A stretch of DNA of 64,000 bases from Chlamydia pecorum E58 (GTDB lineage: Bacteria > Chlamydiota > Chlamydiia > Chlamydiales > Chlamydiaceae): assembly GCF_000204135.1 (NCBI RefSeq), contig NC_015408.1, forward strand, positions 930,001 through 994,000, written 5' to 3'. The position numbers and the translations under genes were made by a program. The notes under the pieces were generated by a model, which ran no database searches, was not told the DNA's origin, and was given only the letters and a program-made list of their open reading frames with translations. Shown here in pieces: positions 1-10,893 of the stretch. The stretch's first letter is position 1. The number at the start of each line of letters is the position of its first letter.

Positions 1-2104
<2,104 letters not shown>

Positions 2105-2132
2105 ACAAATTAAAGATCTATCACACATTTTA

Positions 2133-3443
2133 TTATTTCATCCACGAAGGAACAAACTCTGCTGCATTAGGTTCTAGATTACTTTCACAAGCCACATCAG
2201 AAATGGCTGCTGCTTCAACTTCATCCTCTTCCTCTAAATCTTCTTCAGCAAGAGAGGCGGAGGGTAAAGATGGGGGAGAAGAGGATGCTTGAGAAGGAGA
2301 TTGCATAGGTTGGGTAGAAGCTATGATTGTTTCCCACAACCTTTGGAAAACATCTTGATGTCTTTGAGTTAGATTTTGTATAAAAATCAATTCTTCACAA
2401 TTTAAGCAAAAACCACTTGTAGTCCAGTTTGGACTTCCTAAGAAAAGCTTATCTCCATCAACAAGACAAACTTTACAGTGAAGAACTCCCGTTCCAGTCC
2501 ATTCTAATACATCTAATTCTCGAGGAAGCTCTTTTCCAGGCTGGTTATTCTTATCTACAACGATTTGTACTTGGACACCTCGTTTTTTTGCATTCTTCAA
2601 AGCACTCAAAATTTTTTCATAGGATAAAATGAACATAGCAATTTTGATAGTGTTCTTTGCCTGTCTGATGATTTTAAGAATATTCTGTTTTGCTAGCTTT
2701 TTATTTCTTTTAATAGGGTAATATGTTACCGTTTCCATCCCAATTCGACATGACCCCTCAACTTCATTAGCGATTAGCTCATAGAGATGGGGACTATATA
2801 TCTCTACGAAAATGTTCACATCTTTTTCAAGAGAAGCTACAGTCAAGTTCCCTGTACCAAGAAATATTCTTTGCCCATCCATTAAAACTGTCTTCTTATG
2901 ATACTTTGAACCTGTGACGGTTTCATATTCATGTAAACTAAGGTTCCTGTTGCTTTCGGAAAGCTGTTTTACTCTTGCATAATCTTCTTCTTGATAAATT
3001 TGATGAAACGAAAGATTGGCACTAACTCCTTCAACAACTTTATTTTTAATAGCTTCTAATATTTTCGGAGAATCCATCACAAAGACTCGGACAATAAGCT
3101 CTTTTTCACAAGAAAGGATAGCCTGACAAAACATCTCTGTGAGATCATGATCCAACGTTGAGAACATGTGTAGACTCCCTTCACCCATTCTCAAAGAAGG
3201 GGAAGGGAGAGAATAGTTTTGCATGCTAAGAATATGAGATGCACTAGAGGGAGTAGAAGGAGAGGTAGAGGATGATTGATGGACTACGTGATAATTTCCT
3301 CTACGAGGTTCACCGTAATGGCGTTGACGCGCCCCCCGAACTGAAGAGCGAGTACGAGTAGAGGAAGAATGCGAAGAAGTCTGAGAACCTTGACCGTCTT
3401 GATAATAACGAGAATGGTAGCTCCTATTATTATTGACGCTCAC
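2133..3443 (-). CDS. phospholipase D-like protein with two HKD motifs
   Basis: A 436-residue protein of the phospholipase D superfamily. Both catalytic HxKxxxxD motifs are intact: H182/K184/D189 followed by GTGN at 196-199, and H322/K324/D329 followed by GSPN at 336-339, so it could hydrolyse or transfer phosphodiesters (phospholipid or nucleic acid). The first ~80 residues are Ser/Arg/Gln-rich low complexity with no signal peptide, and the last ~60 are Ser/Pro-rich then strongly acidic; such tails suggest a secreted or host-exposed role, but that is inference. The start is GTG at 3443, chosen because an AGGAGGAGG tract lies directly before it. About 35 bases upstream is a double palindromic repeat (see 3478-3521). 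Chlamydiae often carry several PLD-like genes in variable regions, which fits the location. Confidence 0.88.
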   Translation of the reverse strand: MSVNNNRSYHSRYYQDGQGSQTSSHSSSTRTRSSVRGARQRHYGEPRRGNYHVVHQSSSTSPSTPSSASHILSMQNYSLPSPSLRMGEGSLHMFSTLDHDLTEMFCQAILSCEKELIVRVFVMDSPKILEAIKNKVVEGVSANLSFHQIYQEEDYARVKQLSESNRNLSLHEYETVTGSKYHKKTVLMDGQRIFLGTGNLTVASLEKDVNIFVEIYSPHLYELIANEVEGSCRIGMETVTYYPIKRNKKLAKQNILKIIRQAKNTIKIAMFILSYEKILSALKNAKKRGVQVQIVVDKNNQPGKELPRELDVLEWTGTGVLHCKVCLVDGDKLFLGSPNWTTSGFCLNCEELIFIQNLTQRHQDVFQRLWETIIASTQPMQSPSQASSSPPSLPSASLAEEDLEEEDEVEAAAISDVACESNLEPNAAEFVPSWMK

Positions 3444-3477
3444 CCTCCTCCTCTCTAATTATTCAACATAATGAATA

Positions 3478-3521
3478 TTATCAGACTATGATAACATTAT
3501 CAGATTATGATAATATGATAA
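3478..3521. promoter_or_regulatory. operator-like double dyad TTATCA-N5-TGATAA upstream of the PLD-like gene
   Basis: Two perfect dyads TTATCA-N5-TGATAA lie at 3478-3494 and 3497-3513, spaced exactly 19 bp start to start (close to two helical turns), followed by an extra half-site TGATAA at 3516-3521. The array sits 35-78 bases upstream of the GTG start of the minus-strand PLD-like gene. Geometry and position are those of an operator for a dimeric repressor or activator; the factor is unknown. Confidence 0.55.
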
Positions 3522-3638
3522 CATGTCTTAAAAAGTTTGAGAAGAACTTTTTCTCCACCCTCTAAGATCTCAAGATCTCTTCTGAAGAACAGCACAATAA
3601 ACTAGAATCCTTTCTTTCTAGAAGCAGGTTCAAATCGC

Positions 3639-4742
3639 TCAGAATACTAGCAACTCCTGACCCGAGAATCCTGACCCGAGAATCTCAGTTCCCTCAGAGC
3701 AATAAAAGTTCTCTGCAACAAAATCTTCAGCTGTTTGTCCTTCCTTAAGCTCAGACTTCCGAATGATCTTAACTAAAAAATCATGATATTTCGAATGGTA
3801 AGAACTCGCCATCTCTTCATTAATCAAAGCTTGAATTGCCCTTATAAACCGAAAAACATCACAAAATGTTCTCTTTAAACTCTTCCGCATCCTCTGCAGA
3901 CCTTTGTTATCAAGCAAAATATTTAATTTTATATCTAAAGGTAAAGGCGGCAATCCCCACTCCTTACAAAGCAAGCTAGATCTTGCTGCGTTCCAGTACT
4001 CTACATGATCTACTTGATACTTCCACGGTTCTGTAATCAAAATTTCTTTTAATTTTGCAATATGGAAGAAAATAGATTGTTCTACATCCTCTTCAAGGCT
4101 AGACACAAGTACACTGTATGCCTTGTTAAGTCCTTCCATTTTCCCGAGGTTACAGTATTGCATTGAGTCCATGAGAATTTCTATAGCTGCGATCTTCCTC
4201 TCTTCTGAGATTTTGGGGTAATCTATAAGCTCTGCAATGCCTAATAAGTAGCGATAATTTTGTTTATGTTCTTGTGTATACCCAGATGTGGCTTCTTCAA
4301 CAAAAATATTATATCTTTGATCACGAAAACCATCTCCATAGGATATCGAAGAACCTTCTGCTACTTTACGGTTTACCCTGCAGTCCCATATAAATGATTT
4401 TATTCCAAGAATATGACTATATTCACGAACAAAGGGGCACGAAGGAAGCTCGCGCTCTTTTCTCAGAGGAAGTCGGATTTTCTCTAGATTTGTAACTACT
4501 CCCCTATACGTAGGTACAACAAAAAAAATATATGCTAACAGCAGCGAACTGAATATTGCCAAGGCTAAAAAAATGTATACAAAAACCGAACTATAACCAA
4601 AAGCCCCCCCTAAAACCGAAAGCATACAGCTTAAAATAAAAACAGAAGAAAAAAACGATAGAAGGAACCTTCTTTTTAGGACTTGACATTCTTCAGAAAA
4701 ACAACACCAAACTCCCCTACGAAAAGCCACAGGAAAGAACAT
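3639..4742 (-). CDS. two-helix membrane protein of unknown function, chlamydial type
   Basis: 367 residues, ATG start. Residues about 25-50 and 54-78 form two hydrophobic helices with a short polar turn, the arrangement seen in many chlamydial inclusion-membrane and orphan membrane proteins; the remaining ~290 residues are soluble, mixed-charge and Cys-containing. The last residues repeat a Gly/Ser motif (GSGFSGQE). I do not recognise a catalytic motif. It is the first of four consecutive minus-strand genes for small membrane proteins (3639-7291), but its soluble domain is not obviously like that of the other three. It probably belongs to one of the Chlamydia-only DUF families; an inclusion-membrane role is a guess from topology only. 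Confidence 0.7.
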   Translation of the reverse strand: MFFPVAFRRGVWCCFSEECQVLKRRFLLSFFSSVFILSCMLSVLGGAFGYSSVFVYIFLALAIFSSLLLAYIFFVVPTYRGVVTNLEKIRLPLRKERELPSCPFVREYSHILGIKSFIWDCRVNRKVAEGSSISYGDGFRDQRYNIFVEEATSGYTQEHKQNYRYLLGIAELIDYPKISEERKIAAIEILMDSMQYCNLGKMEGLNKAYSVLVSSLEEDVEQSIFFHIAKLKEILITEPWKYQVDHVEYWNAARSSLLCKEWGLPPLPLDIKLNILLDNKGLQRMRKSLKRTFCDVFRFIRAIQALINEEMASSYHSKYHDFLVKIIRKSELKEGQTAEDFVAENFYCSEGTEILGSGFSGQELLVF

Positions 4743-4770
4743 ATCTTATTTTATTCTCAAAATTTTATTA

Positions 4771-5682
4771 CTATGCTTGTTCTTCTTTGATAGACCATAG
4801 AGGAGTTTCTTCTATGATTAAAGCATATTTCCCCATAGGGGCTCCTTTCACTGGAGCTTCGCAATAGCAAGTACAAAACTTAAAAAAAGCGTCCTTTTCT
4901 TGAGGAGACATGTTCCCCTGTCTCAAGAGCATCCTGCTTCTTTCAGCATCATGAGAAGCTGCAGTTCTAGCTTTAGCGACATCCATAGCTGATATAATAA
5001 CATCCTTTAACTGCTGAGAGACAACAGAATAGAACCGATAATGAGGAAGGGAAGGATAAGAAAAAACCACTTCCTCATCTAAAAAGTGATCTTGGGAACA
5101 TTGGTTTTTATTATGTATGATAAATCCCTTTTTCTCTAATTGGCTTATTGAGTCTCCAGAACGAACAAGACTATGAATAAATAATATACTTCTCTTTGTA
5201 TGGCTATCAAAAGGAATAGATAAATTTATTGCATCTGCTTCGTTTACCGCATACGCATACTCACCAGGCTGTTCTCCTGGGTAAAGCTCCCATAAAGAAA
5301 CCTTTTTTTTAGAAGATTTGAGTATAGTATCTTTTGAAAACTCTTCGAAGCCACGATATTTTAAGTATAAGATAAACCTTAAAATGACCTTCAAAGAGAA
5401 TAAAATAATTACAGGGACAATAAGAATACTTAGCAAACATTTTGCAAAGATTTCCTTTATAGAAAGAGACTGTCTCATCTGTGAATAAACGAGGTGTCCC
5501 CTAAAACTCAATCCCTCTGCCAATAAAACTCTATCGCTCCATTGACAGCAACGCTCTACAACATGGACTACTCTTTCTAACAGTCCGCTTCCCTGGCCAA
5601 GGTCGGAGAAAATCTCTAAAAATTGCCAATTAAAAGCTATCGTAGAACAAAATGATGGAAAATCTCCGTTCTTTACTACCAC
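4771..5682 (-). CDS. chlamydial paralogous membrane protein (DUF648-like), copy 1
   Basis: 303 residues. A single long hydrophobic stretch around residues 78-108 is flanked by the pattern K-x-x-L-x(n)-VILFSLKVILR followed by LKYRG, which is shared almost position for position with the next two upstream genes; this common membrane segment plus a ~70-residue N-terminal and a ~190-residue C-terminal soluble part defines the family. I associate this layout with the Chlamydia-specific DUF648 group, from memory. The GTG start overlaps the end of the preceding gene by 7 bases, so the genes are translationally linked. No catalytic motif is visible. Function unknown. Confidence 0.65.
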   Translation of the reverse strand: MVVKNGDFPSFCSTIAFNWQFLEIFSDLGQGSGLLERVVHVVERCCQWSDRVLLAEGLSFRGHLVYSQMRQSLSIKEIFAKCLLSILIVPVIILFSLKVILRFILYLKYRGFEEFSKDTILKSSKKKVSLWELYPGEQPGEYAYAVNEADAINLSIPFDSHTKRSILFIHSLVRSGDSISQLEKKGFIIHNKNQCSQDHFLDEEVVFSYPSLPHYRFYSVVSQQLKDVIISAMDVAKARTAASHDAERSRMLLRQGNMSPQEKDAFFKFCTCYCEAPVKGAPMGKYALIIEETPLWSIKEEQA

Positions 5683-6434
5683 GCAAAAATCCCTTGAACA
5701 ATCAATGAATAAGGAAAATCTATAGGCCCAATAGGAGGTATAACCTGACAGCGAATTGCAGGTTGGATATCAAAGATCTTCGGAGTCTCCATAATACGGA
5801 TCGCATTGAGATTATAAGCTATTTCCTCAGCCCCCCCAGAGAAAGAAGAAAAAACAAATCCTGGATATTTCTTCAATTTAAATACTACTGCAGGAAGATT
5901 CGCGACAACAGCTTTTTCTGGAAGCTCTGTATCCCAAACCAAATTAATCCCCTTACGCTCTAACTCTTCTTTTGTCAGCCCAGAACGCACGTCCCTATGG
6001 CACAACCAAATATCCCTATGCACTCTAGAATGTAGTTTAGAAAAGTAATACTCCTCATTATGAAATATTAATAAATCGCGAAGTTCATCCTTATGAACTA
6101 GGCATAAGGCCCCATATTTTAAATGCAATATCCCTCGCAAGATTGTCTTTATGATTAACATAATCACTAGGGGGAGAAGAAGCACATAAGAAATTACCTT
6201 AAAGATTTTCTCTTTTAAGCCAATTACATCAAACTGTTCTAAACACAACACCCCTGTTCCCGATGCAGTCTCCTTAACTATCCTAAGACGCTTTCCAAAA
6301 AGATTGAAATACGCATCTACCTTGCATGCTATCTTCTCTAACCACCCAAATCTAATTCCTTGAAGTCTCGTAAAATCCGCAAAGCTTGGAGAAAACGTTA
6401 TAGGAGTTAAAAAGCTCAACATATCATTAAACAT
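5676..6434 (-). CDS. chlamydial paralogous membrane protein (DUF648-like), copy 2
   Basis: 252 residues, ATG start. It has the same plan as its two neighbours: an N-terminal ~75-residue segment with a WLEKI...KVDAYF motif, then a hydrophobic stretch (about 78-103) ending IIKTILRGILHLKYG, then a soluble domain. The C-terminal domain shares the R-x-G-x(n)-L-E-x-K-G-I motif with copy 1 (RSGLTKEELERKGI here, RSGDSISQLEKKGF there), confirming paralogy beyond the membrane segment. It overlaps copy 1 by 7 bases and lies 26 bases after copy 3. Function unknown. Confidence 0.65.
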   Translation of the reverse strand: MFNDMLSFLTPITFSPSFADFTRLQGIRFGWLEKIACKVDAYFNLFGKRLRIVKETASGTGVLCLEQFDVIGLKEKIFKVISYVLLLPLVIMLIIKTILRGILHLKYGALCLVHKDELRDLLIFHNEEYYFSKLHSRVHRDIWLCHRDVRSGLTKEELERKGINLVWDTELPEKAVVANLPAVVFKLKKYPGFVFSSFSGGAEEIAYNLNAIRIMETPKIFDIQPAIRCQVIPPIGPIDFPYSLIVQGIFAW

Positions 6435-6460
6435 TATCCCAAGCTTATATGTAAAAATAG

Positions 6461-7291
6461 CTATCCAAAAAAGATATGTATTCCAGAAGAGTCTACAACA
6501 AAATTTGAAATAATATTTAAAGATTGAAGAAATCTTAAAGCCTCAAGTCCTAAAGTAGATTGCTTCTTTTGAAATAGACTCAAGTACCCCCTAGTTTCAT
6601 AATTCTCTTCTTCATAAGACAAGAATAATCTGTTGGGATACGCGTTACGCATTTTTAACTCCTCGTACTTACGCTGAAGAAAACTAATAAAGTCTCCAAC
6701 TAGCCATAACTTTTCATCTTGAGATAATTCTTCTTCTCCGCTTCTTTTAAACCAGCAAGGAAATAGTTTTTCTAAACACCCACGTTGTACAGAGATTTTA
6801 TTTAAACGTTGGGCAAGTTCTAACTGTAATCCTTCCCAATTTACACTTAGGGTTACCTTGGTTAAAATATCATTTTGCACCAAAGGTAAAGTCATAATAT
6901 GTTTTCGAGGGATGTTTATAAACATTCCCTGAATATTTTGCACACAATGTCGAATTTCTGTAGGAGAACTTGCTGCTAATACCTTAAAAAAAAATTCCGG
7001 AGTAGACGAATCTACATAAATAAAAGTTACCCTATATGTAATATGTAAAATTGTACGTAATAATAATGCCAAAATTAAAATCGGCAAGAAAAGATAACTT
7101 ATGATCTTTAAAACCTTTTCTAAAAGAGAAACATGAGACCCATGTATTCTTCGACAAATAACATAAGATTTCCCATCCGTAGTAATAATCTGAGTTTGTT
7201 CTCCCCCAAAATAAAAATAGCGGTCTAATAAAACCGCACACTTTGCCGATAGCGATGCTGTATCCCATGAATATAAGGTAATGCTTTCCAT
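6461..7291 (-). CDS. chlamydial paralogous membrane protein (DUF648-like), copy 3
   Basis: About 276 residues from ATG at 7291. A longer frame opens with GTG at 7303, but the only ribosome-binding sequence (AAGAGG) touches that GTG and would leave no spacer, so the ATG is preferred. The protein has the family pattern: an N-terminal ~65 residues, a hydrophobic stretch containing KIISYLFLPILILALLLRT, then a soluble region. Its C-terminal part differs more from copies 1 and 2 and lacks the LExKG motif in recognisable form. It is the first gene of the minus-strand block, so the promoter is expected in 7304-7420. Function unknown. Confidence 0.62.
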   Translation of the reverse strand: MESITLYSWDTASLSAKCAVLLDRYFYFGGEQTQIITTDGKSYVICRRIHGSHVSLLEKVLKIISYLFLPILILALLLRTILHITYRVTFIYVDSSTPEFFFKVLAASSPTEIRHCVQNIQGMFINIPRKHIMTLPLVQNDILTKVTLSVNWEGLQLELAQRLNKISVQRGCLEKLFPCWFKRSGEEELSQDEKLWLVGDFISFLQRKYEELKMRNAYPNRLFLSYEEENYETRGYLSLFQKKQSTLGLEALRFLQSLNIISNFVVDSSGIHIFFG

Positions 7292-7423
7292 AAAGCGAAA
7301 CACCTCTTAACATTCTAAGAATCAGAAAATTATAACGAATATCATATACAATACAACATACAAAACAACCCAGCTAAACCAGATCTTTATTAAACAAAGA
7401 TACTAATTAATCTAAGGAAGCCT

Positions 7424-7690
7424 ATGTTATTTAGTAATAATAAATCCAACCTCTCAATTTCTATTCTCCAAGAAAAAAGTCCCAAAAGCTCTCTCCCTAA
7501 GACTTCTTACACAAAACTCACCCTTCTTTAAGATCCATTATTAGATACATGCATTTCCACATTTCTAGAAGAATGCACTCTTACTCCTAGAGAAAAAGTT
7601 AAAGAACTTTTCTCTACACGAAATATCAACCACTTCATACACATGAAAATGAATCAAAAAAGTATCTGCTCTAGTCTTCTTAAAGACTAA
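7424..7690 (+). pseudogene. small gene interrupted by an in-frame TAA
   Basis: An ATG at 7424 is preceded by a good ribosome-binding site (AAGGAAG, 7414-7420). The frame runs 35 codons to TAA at 7529-7531 and then continues open in the same frame for another 52 codons to TAA at 7688-7690. The downstream half has normal protein character (LLDTCISTFLEECTLTPREK and so on, acidic/hydrophobic helix-like). This looks like an ~88-codon gene with one nonsense mutation, or a remnant of a longer gene. I recognise no family. The stretch 7304-7765 otherwise holds no gene. Confidence 0.4.
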
Positions 7691-7765
7691 GAGATTCTTA
7701 ACATCAAGCCCTTAGCTCCTGAAAACCTATAAAGATCTACAAAGAAACCTAGGGAGGTATTTTGT

Positions 7766-9121
7766 TTAAAATAAAGACGTCCCTTGCGCAAGGAGATTAT
7801 CGACATAGTTAATATCGTAATCCAGCTGGAGAAACTTGGGATTATCAAGCATAAACTGATGGAAAGGAATCGTAGAGTGCACGCCACCAATATGAAACTC
7901 CTTCAAGGCGCGTTGCATAATTGCAATAGCCTCCTCTCGATCTTTCCCTTTTGTGATAACCTTTGCCACCATAGAGTCGTAGTATGGAGGAATAGTATAC
8001 CCGCTATAACATGCACCATCAATACGAACAGAGGGCCCTCCAGGGGGTAAAAAATAATCTAAACGTCCTGGGGAAGGAGTAAAATTATTCGAAGGGTCTT
8101 CAGCATTAATCCGGCACTGAATGACATGGCCCGAGAATGTAATACTTTTTTGTTTCCAAGGGAGACGCTTACCCATAGCTACAAGAATTTGCTCTTTAAC
8201 AAGATCTATTCCTGTAACTTCTTCTGTGATCGTATGCTCTACCTGGATTCTTGTATTCATCTCCATAAAATAGAACTTCTTATCCTTATCTAAAAGAAAT
8301 TCTACAGTACCCACAGAAAAATACCCTGCACTGCGAGCTAAATCTACAGCGACCTTCCCAACTTTCGCTCGAATCTCTGGAGACAAAATAGGACTTGGAG
8401 TTTCTTCAATAAGTTTTTGCCGACGTCTCTGTACAGTACAGTCCCTCTCACCAAGATGTACATAATTTCCGTGTTTATCTCCAATGACCTGCACTTCCAA
8501 ATGGCGGGGATTCTCTATAAACTTCTCAATATACACGTCGGGGTTATTAAAACCTGCTTCTGCCTCTGTTCTAGCAGCAGCAAATGCACGGTAAAACATG
8601 TCTTTTTCTTTAACAATACGAATCCCTCGACCTCCACCTCCAGCGACTGCTTTAATCACTATAGGGAATCCTATTTGCTCTGCAATTTTAAAGCCTTCGC
8701 TTTCGCTTTGAACAATACCCTCAGATCCAGGAATTACGGGACACTTAATCTTCTTTGCAAGAAGCTTTGCAGCAACTTTATCTCCCATAGTGGCAATAGA
8801 TTCTGCGCTTGGACCAATAAATGTTAACCCACAACTTTCGCATATAGAAGCAAAACTGGAGTTCTCACTTAAAAAACCGTAGCCAGGATGGACAGCATCG
8901 GCTCCTGTAATCTCACAAGCCGCCAAAATATTGGAGATTTTTAAATAAGATTTTGCTGCTTGGGGTTCACCAATGCAAATCGCCTCATCTGCAAGCAACA
9001 CATGAAGAGCTTCTTGATCAGCTAAAGAATAAACCGCAACAGTAGATAGCCCTAAATCATGACATGCCCGTATAATACGAACTGCGATTTCTCCTCTATT
9101 AGCAATCAAGACTTTCTTCAT
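7766..9121 (-). CDS. accC: biotin carboxylase subunit of acetyl-CoA carboxylase
   Basis: 451 residues, the normal length for AccC. It carboxylates the biotin on AccB using ATP and bicarbonate, the first half-reaction of malonyl-CoA synthesis. Seen: the N-terminal MKKVLIANRGEIAVRIIRA signature; the ATP-grasp glycine loop AVAGGGGRGIRIV around residues 160-172; the GERDCTVQRRRQKLIEE active-site block; EMNTRIQVEHTITEEVTG with the catalytic Glu/Asn/Arg cluster; and the C-terminal QCRINAEDP block. It follows accB with 2 bases between them and is the last gene of rpe-efp-accB-accC. The gene is complete and shows no anomaly. Confidence 0.97.
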   Translation of the reverse strand: MKKVLIANRGEIAVRIIRACHDLGLSTVAVYSLADQEALHVLLADEAICIGEPQAAKSYLKISNILAACEITGADAVHPGYGFLSENSSFASICESCGLTFIGPSAESIATMGDKVAAKLLAKKIKCPVIPGSEGIVQSESEGFKIAEQIGFPIVIKAVAGGGGRGIRIVKEKDMFYRAFAAARTEAEAGFNNPDVYIEKFIENPRHLEVQVIGDKHGNYVHLGERDCTVQRRRQKLIEETPSPILSPEIRAKVGKVAVDLARSAGYFSVGTVEFLLDKDKKFYFMEMNTRIQVEHTITEEVTGIDLVKEQILVAMGKRLPWKQKSITFSGHVIQCRINAEDPSNNFTPSPGRLDYFLPPGGPSVRIDGACYSGYTIPPYYDSMVAKVITKGKDREEAIAIMQRALKEFHIGGVHSTIPFHQFMLDNPKFLQLDYDINYVDNLLAQGTSLF

Positions 9122-9123
9122 GT

Positions 9124-9618
9124 CTACTCAGCCTTCACAATACGAAACAACTTAGATCCAAATTGGACAGGATCACCATTAGTAAGCAAAACTTCAACGA
9201 TACGTCCACTCATGCCAGCCTTGACTTCGTTCATAACTTTCATGGCTTCAACAATGCATACTATAGTATCTTCAGAAATAATATCTCCAGGTTTGACAAA
9301 AGGTTGTGCATCTGGAGCCGGAGCACTATAAAATGTTCCCACAAGAGGAGAGCTAATAAAATCTCCAGCTTGCGCATCTCCTAACTCAGAAACCTTATCT
9401 GAGGAAAAATCCTTAGCAACATCTCGAGGATCTGTAGGGATGGGGCGCTCCTGAGAAAAACCAGCAAATAGTCGACTATCGTAGAAAACAGGCTCCTGAT
9501 TTTTTTCTCCTGTATCCCTTTCCAACTCAAGCTCGATCCCTTCGCGTTTTATAACAAAACGCTTCATACCGTTACGCCCCATAGCGATCATGAGCTTTTC
9601 TATTTGTTTTAAATCCAT
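9124..9618 (-). CDS. accB: biotin carboxyl carrier protein of acetyl-CoA carboxylase
   Basis: 164 residues. The N-terminal helix-rich segment (DLKQIEKLMIAMGRNGMKRF) and flexible linker are followed by a biotinyl domain with the biotin-accepting Lys127 in EAMKVMNEV, and a preceding GTFYSAPAPD stretch typical of BCCP. It carries carboxybiotin between AccC and the carboxyltransferase. The gene is directly upstream of accC in the same transcription unit, 21 bases downstream of efp. Confidence 0.96.
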   Translation of the reverse strand: MDLKQIEKLMIAMGRNGMKRFVIKREGIELELERDTGEKNQEPVFYDSRLFAGFSQERPIPTDPRDVAKDFSSDKVSELGDAQAGDFISSPLVGTFYSAPAPDAQPFVKPGDIISEDTIVCIVEAMKVMNEVKAGMSGRIVEVLLTNGDPVQFGSKLFRIVKAE

Positions 9619-9639
9619 GTTTGTCTTCTTTGCTCAAGG

Positions 9640-10197
9640 TTAGACACGCTGAATATATTCACATGTCCGCGTATCAATTTTTATAACATCACCTATTTCT
9701 ACAAAAGGTGGTACTAATACTTCTATACCTGTTTCAAGTAAGGCGGTTTTTGTTCCCCCCGATAGGGAAAGCGCATCTCCAGGAAAATCTGTTTTTGATA
9801 CCATTAACTCAAGAAAATGTGGGAGTTCTACAGAAAACACGATATTATCATACACCATTGCAGATACTGTAATTCCTGCCTTCAAAAACAAAAAGTTTCC
9901 TTTCATAATTTCTTTAGAAAGATAGACCTTTTCATAGTTTCCTAAATCTAAGAAAAGATAACTATCCTCCTCGGGATAAAGATATTCTAAGATCCGAGAT
10001 TCAAAGTGGGCCTCCTTAACCTCTTGATTTGCCTTAAAGTTCCTTTCAATAACAACATCAGAATTTGAAGCCTTTAAGGAAGCTTTTATAAAAGACTCTC
10101 CTTTAGGTCCTGGAACCTTAGTCACAGAAAGAACCTTATAGAGACCGTCTTTTGTAGAAATAAACATTCCTACGGATAGTTGGCTGCTTAATACCAT
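9640..10197 (-). CDS. efp: translation elongation factor P
   Basis: 185 residues, the usual EF-P length, with three beta-barrel domains. EF-P enters the E site and relieves stalling at proline runs. The domain I tip loop reads VTKVPGPKGESF, with Lys32 at the position that is modified in many bacteria. Chlamydiae usually encode two EF-P genes; which copy this is cannot be said from the window. It lies between rpe (3-base gap) and accB in one operon. Confidence 0.93.
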   Translation of the reverse strand: MVLSSQLSVGMFISTKDGLYKVLSVTKVPGPKGESFIKASLKASNSDVVIERNFKANQEVKEAHFESRILEYLYPEEDSYLFLDLGNYEKVYLSKEIMKGNFLFLKAGITVSAMVYDNIVFSVELPHFLELMVSKTDFPGDALSLSGGTKTALLETGIEVLVPPFVEIGDVIKIDTRTCEYIQRV

Positions 10198-10200
10198 AAT

Positions 10201-10893
10201 TTAACTTTCTCCTCGAATTAGAGAAATTTTACTTCCCAGAGTTTCCGTTGTTTGTGAATCAAACAAATAAGATGCGGCGACTAAAATATCTACTCCAGCT
10301 TCGCGACAGAGCTTTGCAGAGCGAGGATCTATGCCCCCATCCACTTCTACCAAACATTCTTTTAATCCTAGCCGTTCTATAACATGCCGAGTAAAGGCAA
10401 TCTTTTCTGTCGTTTCCTCGATAAACCCTTGTCCACAAAAGCCTGGAGAAACTGACATCAATAATACAACATCGCAATAAGGTAAAAAAGAAGGAATAAA
10501 TTCCATAGAAGTTTCGGGAGAAAAAGCAAGCCCTGCCTGAACTCCACATTTTTTTATATAAGACAAAAGCTCCTTAATATTCTCAGAAGCTTCAAAATGA
10601 ACGATGATCCGATCAGCTCCTGCCCTTACAAAATCTTCTATAAAATCAAAGGGATTATACACCATTGCATGGACTTCAAGAAACAAATCCGTAGATCTAT
10701 TAATTGCTGCAATTATCCCAGGGCCAAAAGTAATATTCGGGACAAAATGTCCATCCATAACGTCAATGTGAATAAGGTCTGCTCCAGCCTCCTCGACCCT
10801 TTTTACCTCTTTCCCTAAACAAGAAAGATCTGCGCCCATAATTGATGGAGCGACCTCTATCCGGCCTCGAACTTTTGCCTCAGATTGCTTCAA
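10201..10893 (-). CDS. rpe: ribulose-phosphate 3-epimerase
   Basis: 230 residues, a TIM-barrel epimerase interconverting ribulose-5-phosphate and xylulose-5-phosphate in the pentose phosphate pathway. Seen: the first-strand APSIMGADLSCLG block, the metal and catalytic motif HIDVMDGHFVPNITFGP, the MSVSPGFCGQ loop and the VDGGIDPRSA phosphate-binding loop, all complete. First gene of the rpe-efp-accB-accC operon; its promoter should lie in the 308-base region to the right. Confidence 0.96.
   Translation of the reverse strand: MKQSEAKVRGRIEVAPSIMGADLSCLGKEVKRVEEAGADLIHIDVMDGHFVPNITFGPGIIAAINRSTDLFLEVHAMVYNPFDFIEDFVRAGADRIIVHFEASENIKELLSYIKKCGVQAGLAFSPETSMEFIPSFLPYCDVVLLMSVSPGFCGQGFIEETTEKIAFTRHVIERLGLKECLVEVDGGIDPRSAKLCREAGVDILVAASYLFDSQTTETLGSKISLIRGES

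Noticed and set aside
8417-8827. 136-codon plus-strand frame inside accC
   Set aside because: It lies opposite conserved accC coding sequence; composition is Ser/Cys/Asn-rich as expected of an antisense shadow.
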